Shown piece after piece: positions 8,227-15,821 of a stretch of DNA of 64,000 bases. This DNA is from an uncultured Devosia sp. (GTDB lineage: Bacteria; Pseudomonadota; Alphaproteobacteria; Rhizobiales; Devosiaceae). The notes under the pieces are model-generated. The model was not told the DNA's origin. It saw only the letters and a program-made list of their open reading frames with translations, and did no database searches. The translations under genes were made by a program, and so were the position numbers. The stretch spans positions 1 through 64,000 of the forward strand of contig NZ_CAMLHM010000016.1 in assembly GCF_946479885.1 (NCBI RefSeq), written 5' to 3'. Every line of letters starts with the position of its first letter. The stretch's first letter is position 1.

Positions 8227-8655
8227 ATGATCTCGCAGAAAGCCAAGTATGCCTTGCGTGCGCTGGTTTCCCTGGCCCGGGCCGGCCGCGGCGAAACCAT
8301 GATGATCGGCGAGATCTCCAAGGAGCAGGCCATCCCCAAGAAGTTCCTCGAGCAGATCCTGCTCGAGCTCAAGCGGGCGGGGCTGGTGGCCAGCCGGCGT
8401 GGCCGTTCGGGTGGCTATGAATTGCTGCGGCCGCCTGAGCAGATCATGTTCGGCGAAGTGCTGCGGTTGATCGACGGTCCCATCGCGCCGCTGCCCTGTC
8501 TCAGTAAGATCGCCTACCGCAAATGCGAAGATTGCCGTGACGAGGCGAGCTGCGAAATCCGGCACGTCTTCGAGCGGGTGACGCTGGCGACCCGAGAAGT
8601 GCTCGACGGCACCACGCTGGCGGATTCCCTGCGGCTGGAAGACTTGCCGGTCTGA
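8227..8655 (+). CDS. Rrf2 family transcriptional regulator
   Basis: 142-residue DNA-binding protein with the Rrf2 winged helix at the N-terminus (KAKYALRALVSLARAG, then KKFLEQILLELKRAGLV and GRSGGYELLRPP). Four cysteines (Cys91, 100, 103, 109; CLSKIAYRKCEDCRDEASC) sit where Fe-S-sensing members bind a cluster, so redox, iron or sulfur sensing is plausible. IscR, NsrR and RirA use three Cys plus another ligand; this set is not diagnostic for any of them. It stands alone after the antiporter, so its targets are unknown. GGGAG is about 12 bases upstream of the ATG. Confidence 0.88.
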   Translation: MISQKAKYALRALVSLARAGRGETMMIGEISKEQAIPKKFLEQILLELKRAGLVASRRGRSGGYELLRPPEQIMFGEVLRLIDGPIAPLPCLSKIAYRKCEDCRDEASCEIRHVFERVTLATREVLDGTTLADSLRLEDLPV

Positions 8656-8676
8656 GAACCGGTGTTTCAGCTAAGC

Positions 8677-8721
8677 TCGATCGGTCCCTCCCCCTTTTCA
8701 GGGGGAGGTTAGGAGGGGGTA
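8677..8721. repeat. Left inverted copy of the palindromic repeat next to the DUF559 gene
   Basis: CTCGATCGGTCCCTCCCCCT, then TTTCAGGGGGAGGTTAGGAG and GGGGTA. The reverse complement of 9085-9130 matches it at about 42 of 46 positions. The stop codon and last codons of the DUF559 gene lie inside this copy. The inner CTCCCCC/GGGGGAG arms form a hairpin. Confidence 0.8.
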
Positions 8722-9062
8722 CTCTTTGATGCCCCGAGGCATACGCCAACCTCCGACCACACCCCCTCAGAATTGGTCAATACATCAAGGTTGGTGAAGC
8801 GAACCACGCGGTAGCCGCTGCTTTCGAGGTAAGTGGTTCGCGCGGCATCGGCAGCAACCGCTCCGTCCGCGTAGTGGCTATCGCCGTCTATCTCGAAAAT
8901 GAGGCGGGCCTGCTTGCAGACGAAGTCGACGACGTACGGGCCAATCGGAGATTGGCGGCGGAAGTGCCAGCCATCTGCACGGAATGACTGGATGACCAGC
9001 CAGAAGCGGCGTTCGGCTGCCGTCTGCTCCAGGCGCAACTTGCGGGCAATCGTGGTCGCCAT
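8709..9062 (-). CDS. DUF559 domain endonuclease-like protein (Vsr/PD-(D/E)XK fold)
   Basis: 117 residues of the DUF559 family, related to very-short-patch-repair endonucleases. Family features: RKLRLEQTAAERRFW near the N-terminus, FRRQSPIGPYVVDFVC (catalytic Asp region), IFEIDGDSHY (Glu/Asp metal ligands) and GYRVVRFTNLDV. AGGGAG precedes the ATG by about seven bases. The coding region is bracketed by inverted copies of a dispersed palindromic repeat, and its TAA stop is supplied by the left copy. This suggests the gene and repeats travel or spread as a unit. Biochemical function of the family is not established. Confidence 0.85.
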   Translation of the reverse strand: MATTIARKLRLEQTAAERRFWLVIQSFRADGWHFRRQSPIGPYVVDFVCKQARLIFEIDGDSHYADGAVAADAARTTYLESSGYRVVRFTNLDVLTNSEGVWSEVGVCLGASKSTPS

Positions 9063-9084
9063 GGATACTCTCCCTGCGAAGAGG

Positions 9085-9130
9085 ATACCCCCACCTAACC
9101 TCCCCCTGATAGGGGGAGGGACAGATCGAG
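9085..9130. repeat. Right inverted copy of the palindromic repeat next to the DUF559 gene
   Basis: ACCTAACCTCCCCCTGATAG followed by GGGGAGGGACAGATCGAG. This is the mirror copy of 8677-8721, placed just upstream of the DUF559 start codon. The two copies give the 454-bp unit a terminal-inverted-repeat appearance. Confidence 0.8.
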
Positions 9131-9150
9131 TTTGGGGCTAGCCGCAGGAG

Positions 9151-10005
9151 CTAGCCAAACACCACCGTCTTCTTGCCGTTCAGCATCACCCGGTTTTCCA
9201 GGTGCAGCTTTACCGCCCTGGCCAGAACCCGGCTTTCGATGTCGCGGCCGGCGGCGACCAGGTCGTCGGGGCTCATGGCGTGGGTGACGCGGGCGGTTTC
9301 CTGCTCGATGATCGGGCCTTCGTCGAGGTCGGGGGTCACGTAATGGGCTGTGGCGCCGATGATCTTGACGCCGCGCTCGTGGGCCTGGTGATAGGGCTTG
9401 GCGCCCTTGAAGCTGGGCAGGAACGAGTGGTGGATGTTGATGATCTGGCCGAAGAGGCGGGTCGACAGGTTATCACTGAGCACCTGCATGTAGCGCGCCA
9501 GCACCACGAGGTCGGCGCCACTTTGCTTGACCAGCGACAGCACCTGCTCTTCCTGCGTGGCCTTGGTGTCCTTGGTCACCGGCAGCAGGTGGAAGGGAAT
9601 GCCGGCATCGGCGGCGATCTTGCGGGCGTCCTCGTGGTTGGAGATCACGGCCGCCACCTCGGCGTCCAGCCAGCCGACGCGGATCTGGTAGAGCAGGTGC
9701 AGCAGCGTGTGGTCGAACCTGGAGACCAGGATGACGATGCGCTTCCGCCGCGCCTCGTCGCTCAGGGCCGTCTTCATCGAGAAGCGCTCGATGGGCGATT
9801 TCAGCGCCCGCTCGATGGCGTCGCGGCCGACGCCATCAGGGGCGGTGAAGGCCAGCCGCATGAAGAAGCGGTCGGTTTCGCGGTCCCAGAACTGGTTGGA
9901 TTCGGCGATATTGGCGCCCAGGGCCGCCAGCTCGGTGGTGATGGCGGCGACAATGCCGGGGCGATCGGCGCAGGAAAGGGTCAGGACGAAATTGGCCGAG
10001 GACAT
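9151..10005 (-). CDS. purU: Formyltetrahydrofolate deformylase
   Basis: Hydrolyses 10-formyl-THF to formate and THF, balancing the one-carbon pool. 284 residues. An N-terminal ACT domain (about 4-80; LTLSCADRPGIVAAITTEL) senses an amino-acid effector in the family. The C-terminal formyltransferase domain has INIHHSFLPSFKGAKPYHQA with the catalytic His, and YVTPDLDEGPII with the Asp. The start at 10005 is used because MSSANFVLTLS is the ACT domain start and GGAG lies upstream; a longer frame upstream would cross the promoter. The stop codon lies inside an inverted repeat (GGCTAGC at 9136 and GCTAGCC at 9150), which may help end transcription. Confidence 0.95.
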   Translation of the reverse strand: MSSANFVLTLSCADRPGIVAAITTELAALGANIAESNQFWDRETDRFFMRLAFTAPDGVGRDAIERALKSPIERFSMKTALSDEARRKRIVILVSRFDHTLLHLLYQIRVGWLDAEVAAVISNHEDARKIAADAGIPFHLLPVTKDTKATQEEQVLSLVKQSGADLVVLARYMQVLSDNLSTRLFGQIINIHHSFLPSFKGAKPYHQAHERGVKIIGATAHYVTPDLDEGPIIEQETARVTHAMSPDDLVAAGRDIESRVLARAVKLHLENRVMLNGKKTVVFG

Positions 10006-10087
10006 CGCAGGACTCCAAAGGTGCGTCGCGCTGCCGAACCGGAAAACCGGGCCCACTTTTCCTGGCAGCGCTTTCAATCTGGTCAGC

Positions 10088-10116
10088 GGTATCAATGGCT
10101 TGCGCGGCTTCGTCAA
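10088..10116 (-). promoter_or_regulatory. Candidate sigma-70 promoter of purU
   Basis: On the minus strand TTGACG (10116-10111) is followed by a 17-base spacer and GATACC (10093-10088). It lies just after the terminator at 10125-10154 and about 80 bases before the purU start, so purU is probably transcribed on its own. Confidence 0.5.
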
Positions 10117-10124
10117 GTGCGCAG

Positions 10125-10154
10125 CAAAAAGGGCCACCCTCGCGGGCGGCCCTT
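10125..10154 (-). terminator. Rho-independent terminator between the 23-codon ORF and purU
   Basis: Minus-strand AAGGGCCGCCC, loop GCGA (a GNRA tetraloop), GGGTGGCCCTT, then a T run: an 11-bp stem with a U tail. It ends transcription coming from the 23-codon ORF before the purU promoter. Attenuation of purU is the alternative reading. Confidence 0.85.
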
Positions 10155-10240
10155 CCTGAGTTTCGGCCTGAGAGCGCAGTGCGCTCAATCTCGAATGTTG
10201 CGCCGGGGCTGACCCGAGGCTTCTGGCCTAGAAGGAGCTG

Positions 10241-10312
10241 CTAGCCGAGTGACTCCCGAACCAGCACCAAAAATCCAAGACCTTCTTCGAGCGCCGTAAT
10301 CTCATAAGACAT
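10241..10312 (-). CDS. 23-residue small protein or leader peptide with exceptionally strong ribosome binding site
   Basis: ATG at 10312, TAG at 10243-10241. The peptide begins MSYEITALEEGLGFLVLVRE and ends SLG: an acidic N-terminal half and a short hydrophobic segment (LGFLVLV). Its Shine-Dalgarno (10314-10326) is complementary to 13 bases of the 16S 3' end. It has its own gap and is followed by a strong terminator about 90 bases downstream, so it looks like a monocistronic small gene. It has no run of one regulatory amino acid as classic attenuation leaders do. Product unrecognised; coding status rests on the ribosome site and context. Confidence 0.6.
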   Translation of the reverse strand: MSYEITALEEGLGFLVLVRESLG

Positions 10313-10313
10313 T

Positions 10314-10326
10314 GGATCACCTCCTT
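10314..10326 (-). promoter_or_regulatory. Extended 13-nt Shine-Dalgarno of the small ORF
   Basis: Minus strand AAGGAGGTGATCC, one base before ATG. This complements the whole anti-Shine-Dalgarno end of 16S rRNA (GGATCACCTCCTT). The GGAGG core sits seven bases from the start codon, the best spacing. Confidence 0.85.
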
Positions 10327-10393
10327 CACGTTGGTTGAACATGACGGCAGCATGACACGTTTTTTGCGTCTGTCCAGTCACGGATTTGCCGCT

Positions 10394-11203
10394 CTAGGCA
10401 CGGGCCTTCTTTGGGCGCGAGCGCAATTGCAGGATGGTCGCGGTCAGCACCCCGAACGCCACGATGCCGATGATGATGGTGGCGAGCGCGTTGACGTCGG
10501 GCGAAACGCCGAGCTTGACCTTGGAAAAGATCACCATGGGCAGCGTCGACGAGCCCGGACCCGAGACGAAGCTGGCGATGACCAGGTCGTCGAGCGACAG
10601 GGTGAAGCCGAGCAGCCAGCCAGACACCAGGGCGGGCGCGATGATGGGCAGGGTGATATCGAAGAAGGTGCGGAGCGGACTGGCGCCCAGGTCCATAGCG
10701 GCTTCTTCGAGGCTGCGGTCGAAATCGGAAAGACGCGATTGCACGACCACACAGACATAGGCCGTGCAGAAGGTGGCGTGGGCGATGACGATGGTCAGCA
10801 TGCCGCGACCGCGCGGCCAGCCGAGCGTGGATTCCATGGCCACGAACAGCAGCAGCAGCGCCAGGCCGGTGATCACGTCGGGCATGACCAGCGGCGCCGA
10901 GACCATGCCGGAGAACAGCGTGCGGCCCTTGAAGCGGCGGAACCGCACCAGCGCAACGGCGGCCAGCGTACCCAATACCAGGGCGATGGAGGCGCTCAGC
11001 GCCGCGATCTGCAGGCTCAACCATGCGGCGCCGAGCAGTTGCGGGTCGCTGAACAGCGCGCCATACCACTTGGTCGAAAAGCCCGACCATACGGTCACCA
11101 GGCTCGACTCGTTGAACGAGAAGATCACCAGCGACACGATGGGCGCGTAGAGGAATGTGAAGCCGAGGGCGGCGGCGATGGGCAGGAACCAGCCACGACG
11201 CAT
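10394..11203 (-). CDS. potI: Putrescine ABC transporter permease
   Basis: 269-residue inner-membrane permease with about six hydrophobic segments. The EAA loop for contact with the ATPase is EEAAMDLGASPLRTFFDITLP (start residues EEAAMDLGA). The PotI-type start MRRGWFLPIAAALGFTFLYA at 11203 follows the potH stop by one base. It is the last gene of the minus-strand order potF-potG-potH-potI, the E. coli order for putrescine uptake. Specificity for putrescine rather than spermidine is inferred from the ATPase and binding protein. Confidence 0.9.
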   Translation of the reverse strand: MRRGWFLPIAAALGFTFLYAPIVSLVIFSFNESSLVTVWSGFSTKWYGALFSDPQLLGAAWLSLQIAALSASIALVLGTLAAVALVRFRRFKGRTLFSGMVSAPLVMPDVITGLALLLLFVAMESTLGWPRGRGMLTIVIAHATFCTAYVCVVVQSRLSDFDRSLEEAAMDLGASPLRTFFDITLPIIAPALVSGWLLGFTLSLDDLVIASFVSGPGSSTLPMVIFSKVKLGVSPDVNALATIIIGIVAFGVLTATILQLRSRPKKARA

Positions 11204-11204
11204 G

Positions 11205-12158
11205 CTACTTCTCCACCACGGCGCTCTGGGCGCGTTGCAACAGCATGATGGGCACGACCACCACCACCAGCATGGCCATGGCCACGGCAGCGGCGCGCGG
11301 CCAGTTGGTATTGGTGAAGAACTCGTCCCACAGCACACGGCCGATCATCAGCGTACCGGGCCCGCCGAGCAGGGAAGGGATGACGAATTCGCCGATGGCC
11401 GGGATGAAGACCAGCATCGAGCCGGCAATGATGCCGGGCATGGAGAGAGGCAGGGTGACCGAGAGGAAGGTGCGCAGCGGCCGCGCGCCCAGGTCCGCCG
11501 AGGCCTCGAACAGGGAGACATCGAGCTTCACCAGCGTCGTATAGAGCGGCAGGATCATGAAGGGCAGGTAGGTGTAGACGATGCCGACATAGACGGCGAA
11601 ATCGGTCTGCATCATCACCAGCGGCTCGATGCCGAACAGCCCCAGGAACTGGTTGATCACGCCATTGCCGCGCATGAAGCCGGTCAGCGCATAGACGCGC
11701 AGCAGGAACGAGGTGAAAAAGGGCAGCACCACCAGCATCAAGAGGATATTGCGCCAGCGGTCGGGCGCCCGGGCGATGGCATAAGCCATGGGATAGCCGA
11801 TCAGCAGGGTCGCCACCGTGGCGATGGCGGCGATGCGGATCGAGCTCAGATAGGCCGCGACATAGAGATTGTCGGTGAAGAGGCGGATGTAGTTGGAGAG
11901 ATGCAGCGTCAGCTGCACCGTGCCCTCTTCGGTCGAGAGCAAAGCCGAATAGGGCGGGCGACCAAACTGCTTGGTGGCCAGCGAAATGCCGAACACCACG
12001 GCCAGTGGCACGAGGAAGAACACCAGGAGCCACAGCACCGGCGCGATCAGCACCAGCACACGGCCGGAAATACCGACCTTGGCCAGGCGCCGCTCCACCG
12101 CGTTCCACGGGCGCAGCCGCCGCGGCGGCGGAATGGTGGGTTCGTGCTCGGTGGTCAT
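11205..12158 (-). CDS. potH: Putrescine ABC transporter permease
   Basis: 317-residue permease. After a short basic cytoplasmic N-terminus (RRLRPWNAVERRLAK) it has a first membrane segment (VLVLIAPVLWLLVFFLVPLA), a large periplasmic loop and five further segments. The EAA motif reads FEASADLGARPLRTFLSVTLP at about residue 225. ATG at 12158 overlaps the potG stop by three bases (ATGA), so translation is coupled. An open frame continues upstream of this ATG but lies inside potG. Confidence 0.92.
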   Translation of the reverse strand: MTTEHEPTIPPPRRLRPWNAVERRLAKVGISGRVLVLIAPVLWLLVFFLVPLAVVFGISLATKQFGRPPYSALLSTEEGTVQLTLHLSNYIRLFTDNLYVAAYLSSIRIAAIATVATLLIGYPMAYAIARAPDRWRNILLMLVVLPFFTSFLLRVYALTGFMRGNGVINQFLGLFGIEPLVMMQTDFAVYVGIVYTYLPFMILPLYTTLVKLDVSLFEASADLGARPLRTFLSVTLPLSMPGIIAGSMLVFIPAIGEFVIPSLLGGPGTLMIGRVLWDEFFTNTNWPRAAAVAMAMLVVVVVPIMLLQRAQSAVVEK

Positions 12159-13303
12159 ACCGTCAGCACCGATCCGGCATTGTCGGCCCAGGACACGTAG
12201 ACATGCTCGTCCCAGGTAATGGCATCGGGATTGCCGCGCACCGAATTGGTCTGGCTGACGCGGACACGTTTGCCGCTGTCGAGCACCACCTGGTAAAGGC
12301 TCATGTCGCCGAGATAGGCGATATCTTCCACCATGCCCTTGGTGACGTTGGCGCCGAACTGGCCCTCGGGTTTCTCCCGGCTCACATGCATCTTTTCGGG
12401 GCGGATGGCCCACCACAGAATCTGGTCTGGCGCGCAGTCGACGCCATGGCCGACATAGATGTCGCAACCCAGTTCGGCCGAGCGGATGCGCACATGATCC
12501 GGCTCGTCCTCGGTCACCACGCCCTCGACCATATTGGCCGAGCCGATGAAGTTGGCGACGAACTTGGAATTGGGAAATTCGTAGATATCGGTGGGCTCGC
12601 CGATCATGGCGATTTCGCCCTGGTTCATCACCCCGATGCGGGTGGCCAGGGTCATGGCCTCTTCCTGGTCGTGGGTGACGACGATGAAGGTGACGCCGAG
12701 GCTTTCCTGGATCTTGACCAGCTCGAACTGGGTTTCCTCGCGCAGCTTCTTGTCGAGTGCGCCGAGCGGTTCGTCGAGCAGCAAAAGCTTGGGCCGCTTG
12801 GCCAAAGCGCGGGCGAGAGCCACGCGCTGGCGCTGGCCGCCCGAGAGCTGGTGCGGCTTGCGCTTGCCGTAGTCCTGTAGCTTGACGAGGGTCAGCAGTT
12901 CGGCGACGCGGTCCGCAATTTCGCCCTTGGGCATGTGATCGCGCTTGAGGCCATAGGCGATGTTCTGCTCCACATTCATGTGCGGGAACAGCGCATAGCT
13001 CTGGAACATCATGTTGACGGGGCGGTTATAGGGCGCCACCTGCGTCATGTCCTGGCCGTCGATCTCGATGGTGCCCGAGGTGGGCTGCTCGAAGCCGGCC
13101 AGCATGCGCAACAGGGTAGACTTGCCCGAGCCCGAGCCGCCGAGCAGGCAGAACAGTTCCGACTTGTAGATATCGAGCGAAACGTCATGCACCGCCGAGA
13201 CGTCGCCAAATTTCTTGGTGACGTTCTTGATGCGCACGAATGGCTTTGCCTTCGGGTCGCGCCACGGACGGGTTTCAAATGCAAGCTGCGGCTTCTTGGC
13301 CAT
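12155..13303 (-). CDS. potG: Putrescine ABC transporter ATP-binding protein
   Basis: 382 residues. Walker [11 protein letters not shown]-loop [12 protein letters not shown], signature [15 protein letters not shown], Walker [13 protein letters not shown], switch His in [11 protein letters not shown]. The C-terminal TOBE region (about 285-382) has [17 protein letters not shown]. Overall pattern is closest to E. coli PotG ([26 protein letters not shown]). It powers putrescine import with PotH and PotI. Separated from potF by a hairpin at 13327-13346. Confidence 0.94.
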   Translation of the reverse strand: MAKKPQLAFETRPWRDPKAKPFVRIKNVTKKFGDVSAVHDVSLDIYKSELFCLLGGSGSGKSTLLRMLAGFEQPTSGTIEIDGQDMTQVAPYNRPVNMMFQSYALFPHMNVEQNIAYGLKRDHMPKGEIADRVAELLTLVKLQDYGKRKPHQLSGGQRQRVALARALAKRPKLLLLDEPLGALDKKLREETQFELVKIQESLGVTFIVVTHDQEEAMTLATRIGVMNQGEIAMIGEPTDIYEFPNSKFVANFIGSANMVEGVVTEDEPDHVRIRSAELGCDIYVGHGVDCAPDQILWWAIRPEKMHVSREKPEGQFGANVTKGMVEDIAYLGDMSLYQVVLDSGKRVRVSQTNSVRGNPDAITWDEHVYVSWADNAGSVLTV

Positions 13304-13326
13304 TGGCGGACTCTTGAAAGGCTGAA

Positions 13327-13346
13327 GGGGCGGCTGGTGCCGCCCC
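13327..13346 (-). promoter_or_regulatory. Intercistronic hairpin between potF and potG
   Basis: GGGGCGGC, loop ACCA on the minus strand, GCCGCCCC: a perfect 8-bp GC stem with no T run. Such stems after binding-protein genes commonly protect the upstream mRNA, so potF would be made in excess over the membrane components. Confidence 0.6.
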
Positions 13347-13360
13347 TCGGGATAGGTGTC

Positions 13361-14452
13361 TTACTGGCCGGTTTTGATGCGCGTCCAGGTGCGGGTCAAG
13401 ACCTCTTCGAAAGCCGGGTCATGCGCCTTCATGACGAAGGCCTTGGCGATGGTCTCGGCCGGCGGGTAGATGCCCGGGTTCGACTTGACCGCTTCGTCCA
13501 CGAATTCCAGCGCCGGCAGGTTGGGGTTGGCATAGAAGACGTAGTTGGTGATGGCGGCGACGACTTCCGGCTTGAGGATGTAGTCGATGAACTTGTGGGC
13601 ATTTTCCGGATGCGGGGCATCCACCGGGATTGCGAGGAAGTCGAACAGCGTCGCGGCGCCTTCCTTGGGGATCACATACTTGATCTCGACCGGGGTGGCC
13701 GCGGCGGCACCAGCGTCGGCGGCGATGAAGATATCGCCCGAATAGCCCAGCGCCACGCAGATCTCGCCATTGCCGAGGTCGTCGATATACTGGCTCGAAT
13801 TGAAGTAGCGGATATAGGGCTTGACCGAGTTCAGCAGGGCTTCGGCCTTGGCGAGGTCTTCTTCGCTTTCCGAATTGGGGTCGAGTCCGAGATAGTTGAG
13901 GGCAATGCCGGTAACTTCGGAGGGGCTGTCGAGCAGGCTGATGCCGCAATCGGCGACCTTGGCGGCAACTTCGGGCTTGAAGATCAGGTCCCAGCTGTCG
14001 ACCGGCACGTCGGCGCCGAGCGCCTCGGTGACCTTGGCGACATTGTAGCCGAAGCCGATGGTGTTGATCATGTAGGGCACGGCATGGGCATTATCGGGAT
14101 CCTGCGCCGCGGCAGTGGCCATCACGGCAGGGTCCAGATTGCCCAGATTGGTCAGCTTGGACTTGTCGAGCGGCAGGATCAGCCCGGCCTGGATCTGGCG
14201 CTCAAGGAAGTTGCCCGAGGGCACGACGATGTCATAGCCCGAATTGCCGGCCAGGAGCTTGGCATCGACGATTTCGTTGTTGTCGTAGACGTCGTAATTG
14301 ACCTTGATACCGGTCTCCGCCTCAAAATTGGCGATCGTGTCCTCGGCAATATAGTCGGACCAGTTATAGACATTGAGCACGGCCTCTTCCTGGGCCAGCG
14401 CCGGGCTGGCGACCATGATCGCGCCAAGGGCAAGTGCGAGCGACTTGTTCAT
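13361..14452 (-). CDS. potF: Putrescine-binding periplasmic protein
   Basis: 363 residues of the PotD/PotF family. Signal peptide MNKSLALALGAIMVASPALA (cleavage after ALA), then the hallmark LNVYNWSDYIAEDTIANFE. Other family motifs: YDIVVPSGNFLERQI, VPYMINTIGFGYN, ALGYSGDIFIA and IPKEGAATLFDFLAIP. It captures putrescine or a related polyamine in the periplasm and delivers it to PotGHI. ATG 14452 has AAGGAG about ten bases upstream. First gene of the importer operon. Confidence 0.93.
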   Translation of the reverse strand: MNKSLALALGAIMVASPALAQEEAVLNVYNWSDYIAEDTIANFEAETGIKVNYDVYDNNEIVDAKLLAGNSGYDIVVPSGNFLERQIQAGLILPLDKSKLTNLGNLDPAVMATAAAQDPDNAHAVPYMINTIGFGYNVAKVTEALGADVPVDSWDLIFKPEVAAKVADCGISLLDSPSEVTGIALNYLGLDPNSESEEDLAKAEALLNSVKPYIRYFNSSQYIDDLGNGEICVALGYSGDIFIAADAGAAAATPVEIKYVIPKEGAATLFDFLAIPVDAPHPENAHKFIDYILKPEVVAAITNYVFYANPNLPALEFVDEAVKSNPGIYPPAETIAKAFVMKAHDPAFEEVLTRTWTRIKTGQ

Positions 14453-14873
14453 CTGGATTGAGCTCCTTCGGAAAGTTCTGGTTTTTGGTTGGCGCGGGCG
14501 CGGCAGGACAGGAGCGCCGAAGCGCGACATCAGTCTCGGGCGCTCATCTGGGAGTGCCCGGATCATCCGATCCGGTCTGGCATGCTGGTACGGAAAAAGA
14601 GCGCTCGGAAGCGCTGGGCATATCGGCGGAACTGGGCCCGGAGCCGGGCGCGTATCGATCGGCGCGCGAAGCGCGACCACCAATGACCGTCTGCAGCGAA
14701 GTGCCCTTTCCACGCTGGCGTTTGTGGGGGCAACCTAGAACCAAAAAGCAGGGGCGACAAGCGTAGAGGGGCGAAGTTTTCGCAGCTATTGACGCCATCA
14801 ACCAACAAGGCGCAAAACCCGCGGCAACAGAGGGCGCACGGCCCATAACCACACAAGACCAGCGAGTGATCCG
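14453..14873. other. 421-bp divergent intergenic region between potF and psuG
   Basis: No gene recognised; open frames here lack homology and ribosome sites. It must carry the divergent promoters. A plus-strand TTGACG at 14789 has no convincing -10 at the right distance. I see no strong hairpin or riboswitch-like structure. Confidence 0.5.
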
Positions 14874-15821
14874 ATGAGCGCCAAGGCCTATCTTTCCATC
14901 AGCCCCGAGGTGAAGAAGGCGCTCGCCGACGGCAAGCCGGTGGTGGCGCTGGAATCGACCATCATCACCCATGGCATGCCCTATCCGCAGAACCTGGACA
15001 TGGCCAAGAATGTCGAGGCGGTGATCCGCAAGCATGGCGCGGTGCCGGCCACCATCGCCATCATGGATGGACGCTTCTGCGTGGGCGTTTCCGGCGAGGA
15101 CCTGGAGCGCCTGGCGCTCGAGGGTGGCAAGGCCGCCAAGGCGTCGCGGCGCGATGTCAGTGCGCTCTTGGTCAAGGGCGCCATTGCCGGCACCACCGTC
15201 GCCACCACCATGCAGATCGCCGCCCTGGCCGGCATCCACGTGTTCGCCACCGGTGGCATTGGCGGGGTGCATCGCGGTGCCGAGGAGACGTTCGATATCT
15301 CTGCCGACCTCGAGGAACTGGGGCGCACGCCCGTTGCCGTGGTGTGCGCCGGCGCCAAGTCGATCCTTGATATCGGCAAGACGCTCGAAGTGCTCGAAAC
15401 CAATGGCGTACCCGTCATCGGCTATGGCACCGATGAATTCCCGGCCTTCTGGGCGCGCCAGAGCGGCCACAAGGTCGATCACCGCTTTGATGATGTCGCC
15501 GATATCGCCCGCGTCGTCACCATGCAGACAGATCTGGGCCTGGGCGGCGTCCTGGTGGCCAATCCGATCCCCGAGGCGGATGCGCTCGATCCGTCGGCCA
15601 TCGAGGCGCGCATTGCCGAAGCCATCCGTGGCGCCGAGCAGGAAGGCGTGTCGCGCAAGGACCTCACCCCGTTCCTGCTCAAGCGCATCTTCGAATTGAC
15701 CGACGGCAAGTCGCTGGTCTCCAACATCGCGCTGGTCGAAAACAATGCCAAGGTTGCGGCGCAGATCGCCGTCGCCATGGCCGCCCGCGCCACGCCCAAG
15801 CCGGCTGTCCGCCGCGCATGA
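14874..15821 (+). CDS. psuG: Pseudouridine-5'-phosphate glycosidase
   Basis: Reversibly splits pseudouridine 5'-phosphate into uracil and ribose 5-phosphate, the second step of pseudouridine breakdown. 315 residues with family motifs VVALESTIITHGMPYPQN near the N-terminus, the Lys-containing SRRDVSALL, GTTVATTM, FATGGIGGVHRGAEETFDIS, YGTDEFPAFW and ANPIPEADAL. It overlaps the kinase gene by four bases (ATGA), an arrangement typical of pseudouridine catabolism. No dedicated transporter is adjacent. Confidence 0.95.
   Translation: MSAKAYLSISPEVKKALADGKPVVALESTIITHGMPYPQNLDMAKNVEAVIRKHGAVPATIAIMDGRFCVGVSGEDLERLALEGGKAAKASRRDVSALLVKGAIAGTTVATTMQIAALAGIHVFATGGIGGVHRGAEETFDISADLEELGRTPVAVVCAGAKSILDIGKTLEVLETNGVPVIGYGTDEFPAFWARQSGHKVDHRFDDVADIARVVTMQTDLGLGGVLVANPIPEADALDPSAIEARIAEAIRGAEQEGVSRKDLTPFLLKRIFELTDGKSLVSNIALVENNAKVAAQIAVAMAARATPKPAVRRA

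Noticed and set aside
9151..10188. Longer purU frame starting at 10188
   Set aside because: It would be translated through the terminator and promoter; the ACT domain begins at the 10005 ATG.
10331..11248. Plus-strand frame opposite the putrescine permease
   Set aside because: Shadow of potI; translation is Gln/Arg/His-rich without domains.
14453..14873. Riboswitch or small RNA in the potF-psuG gap
   Set aside because: No convincing conserved fold or terminator was found.
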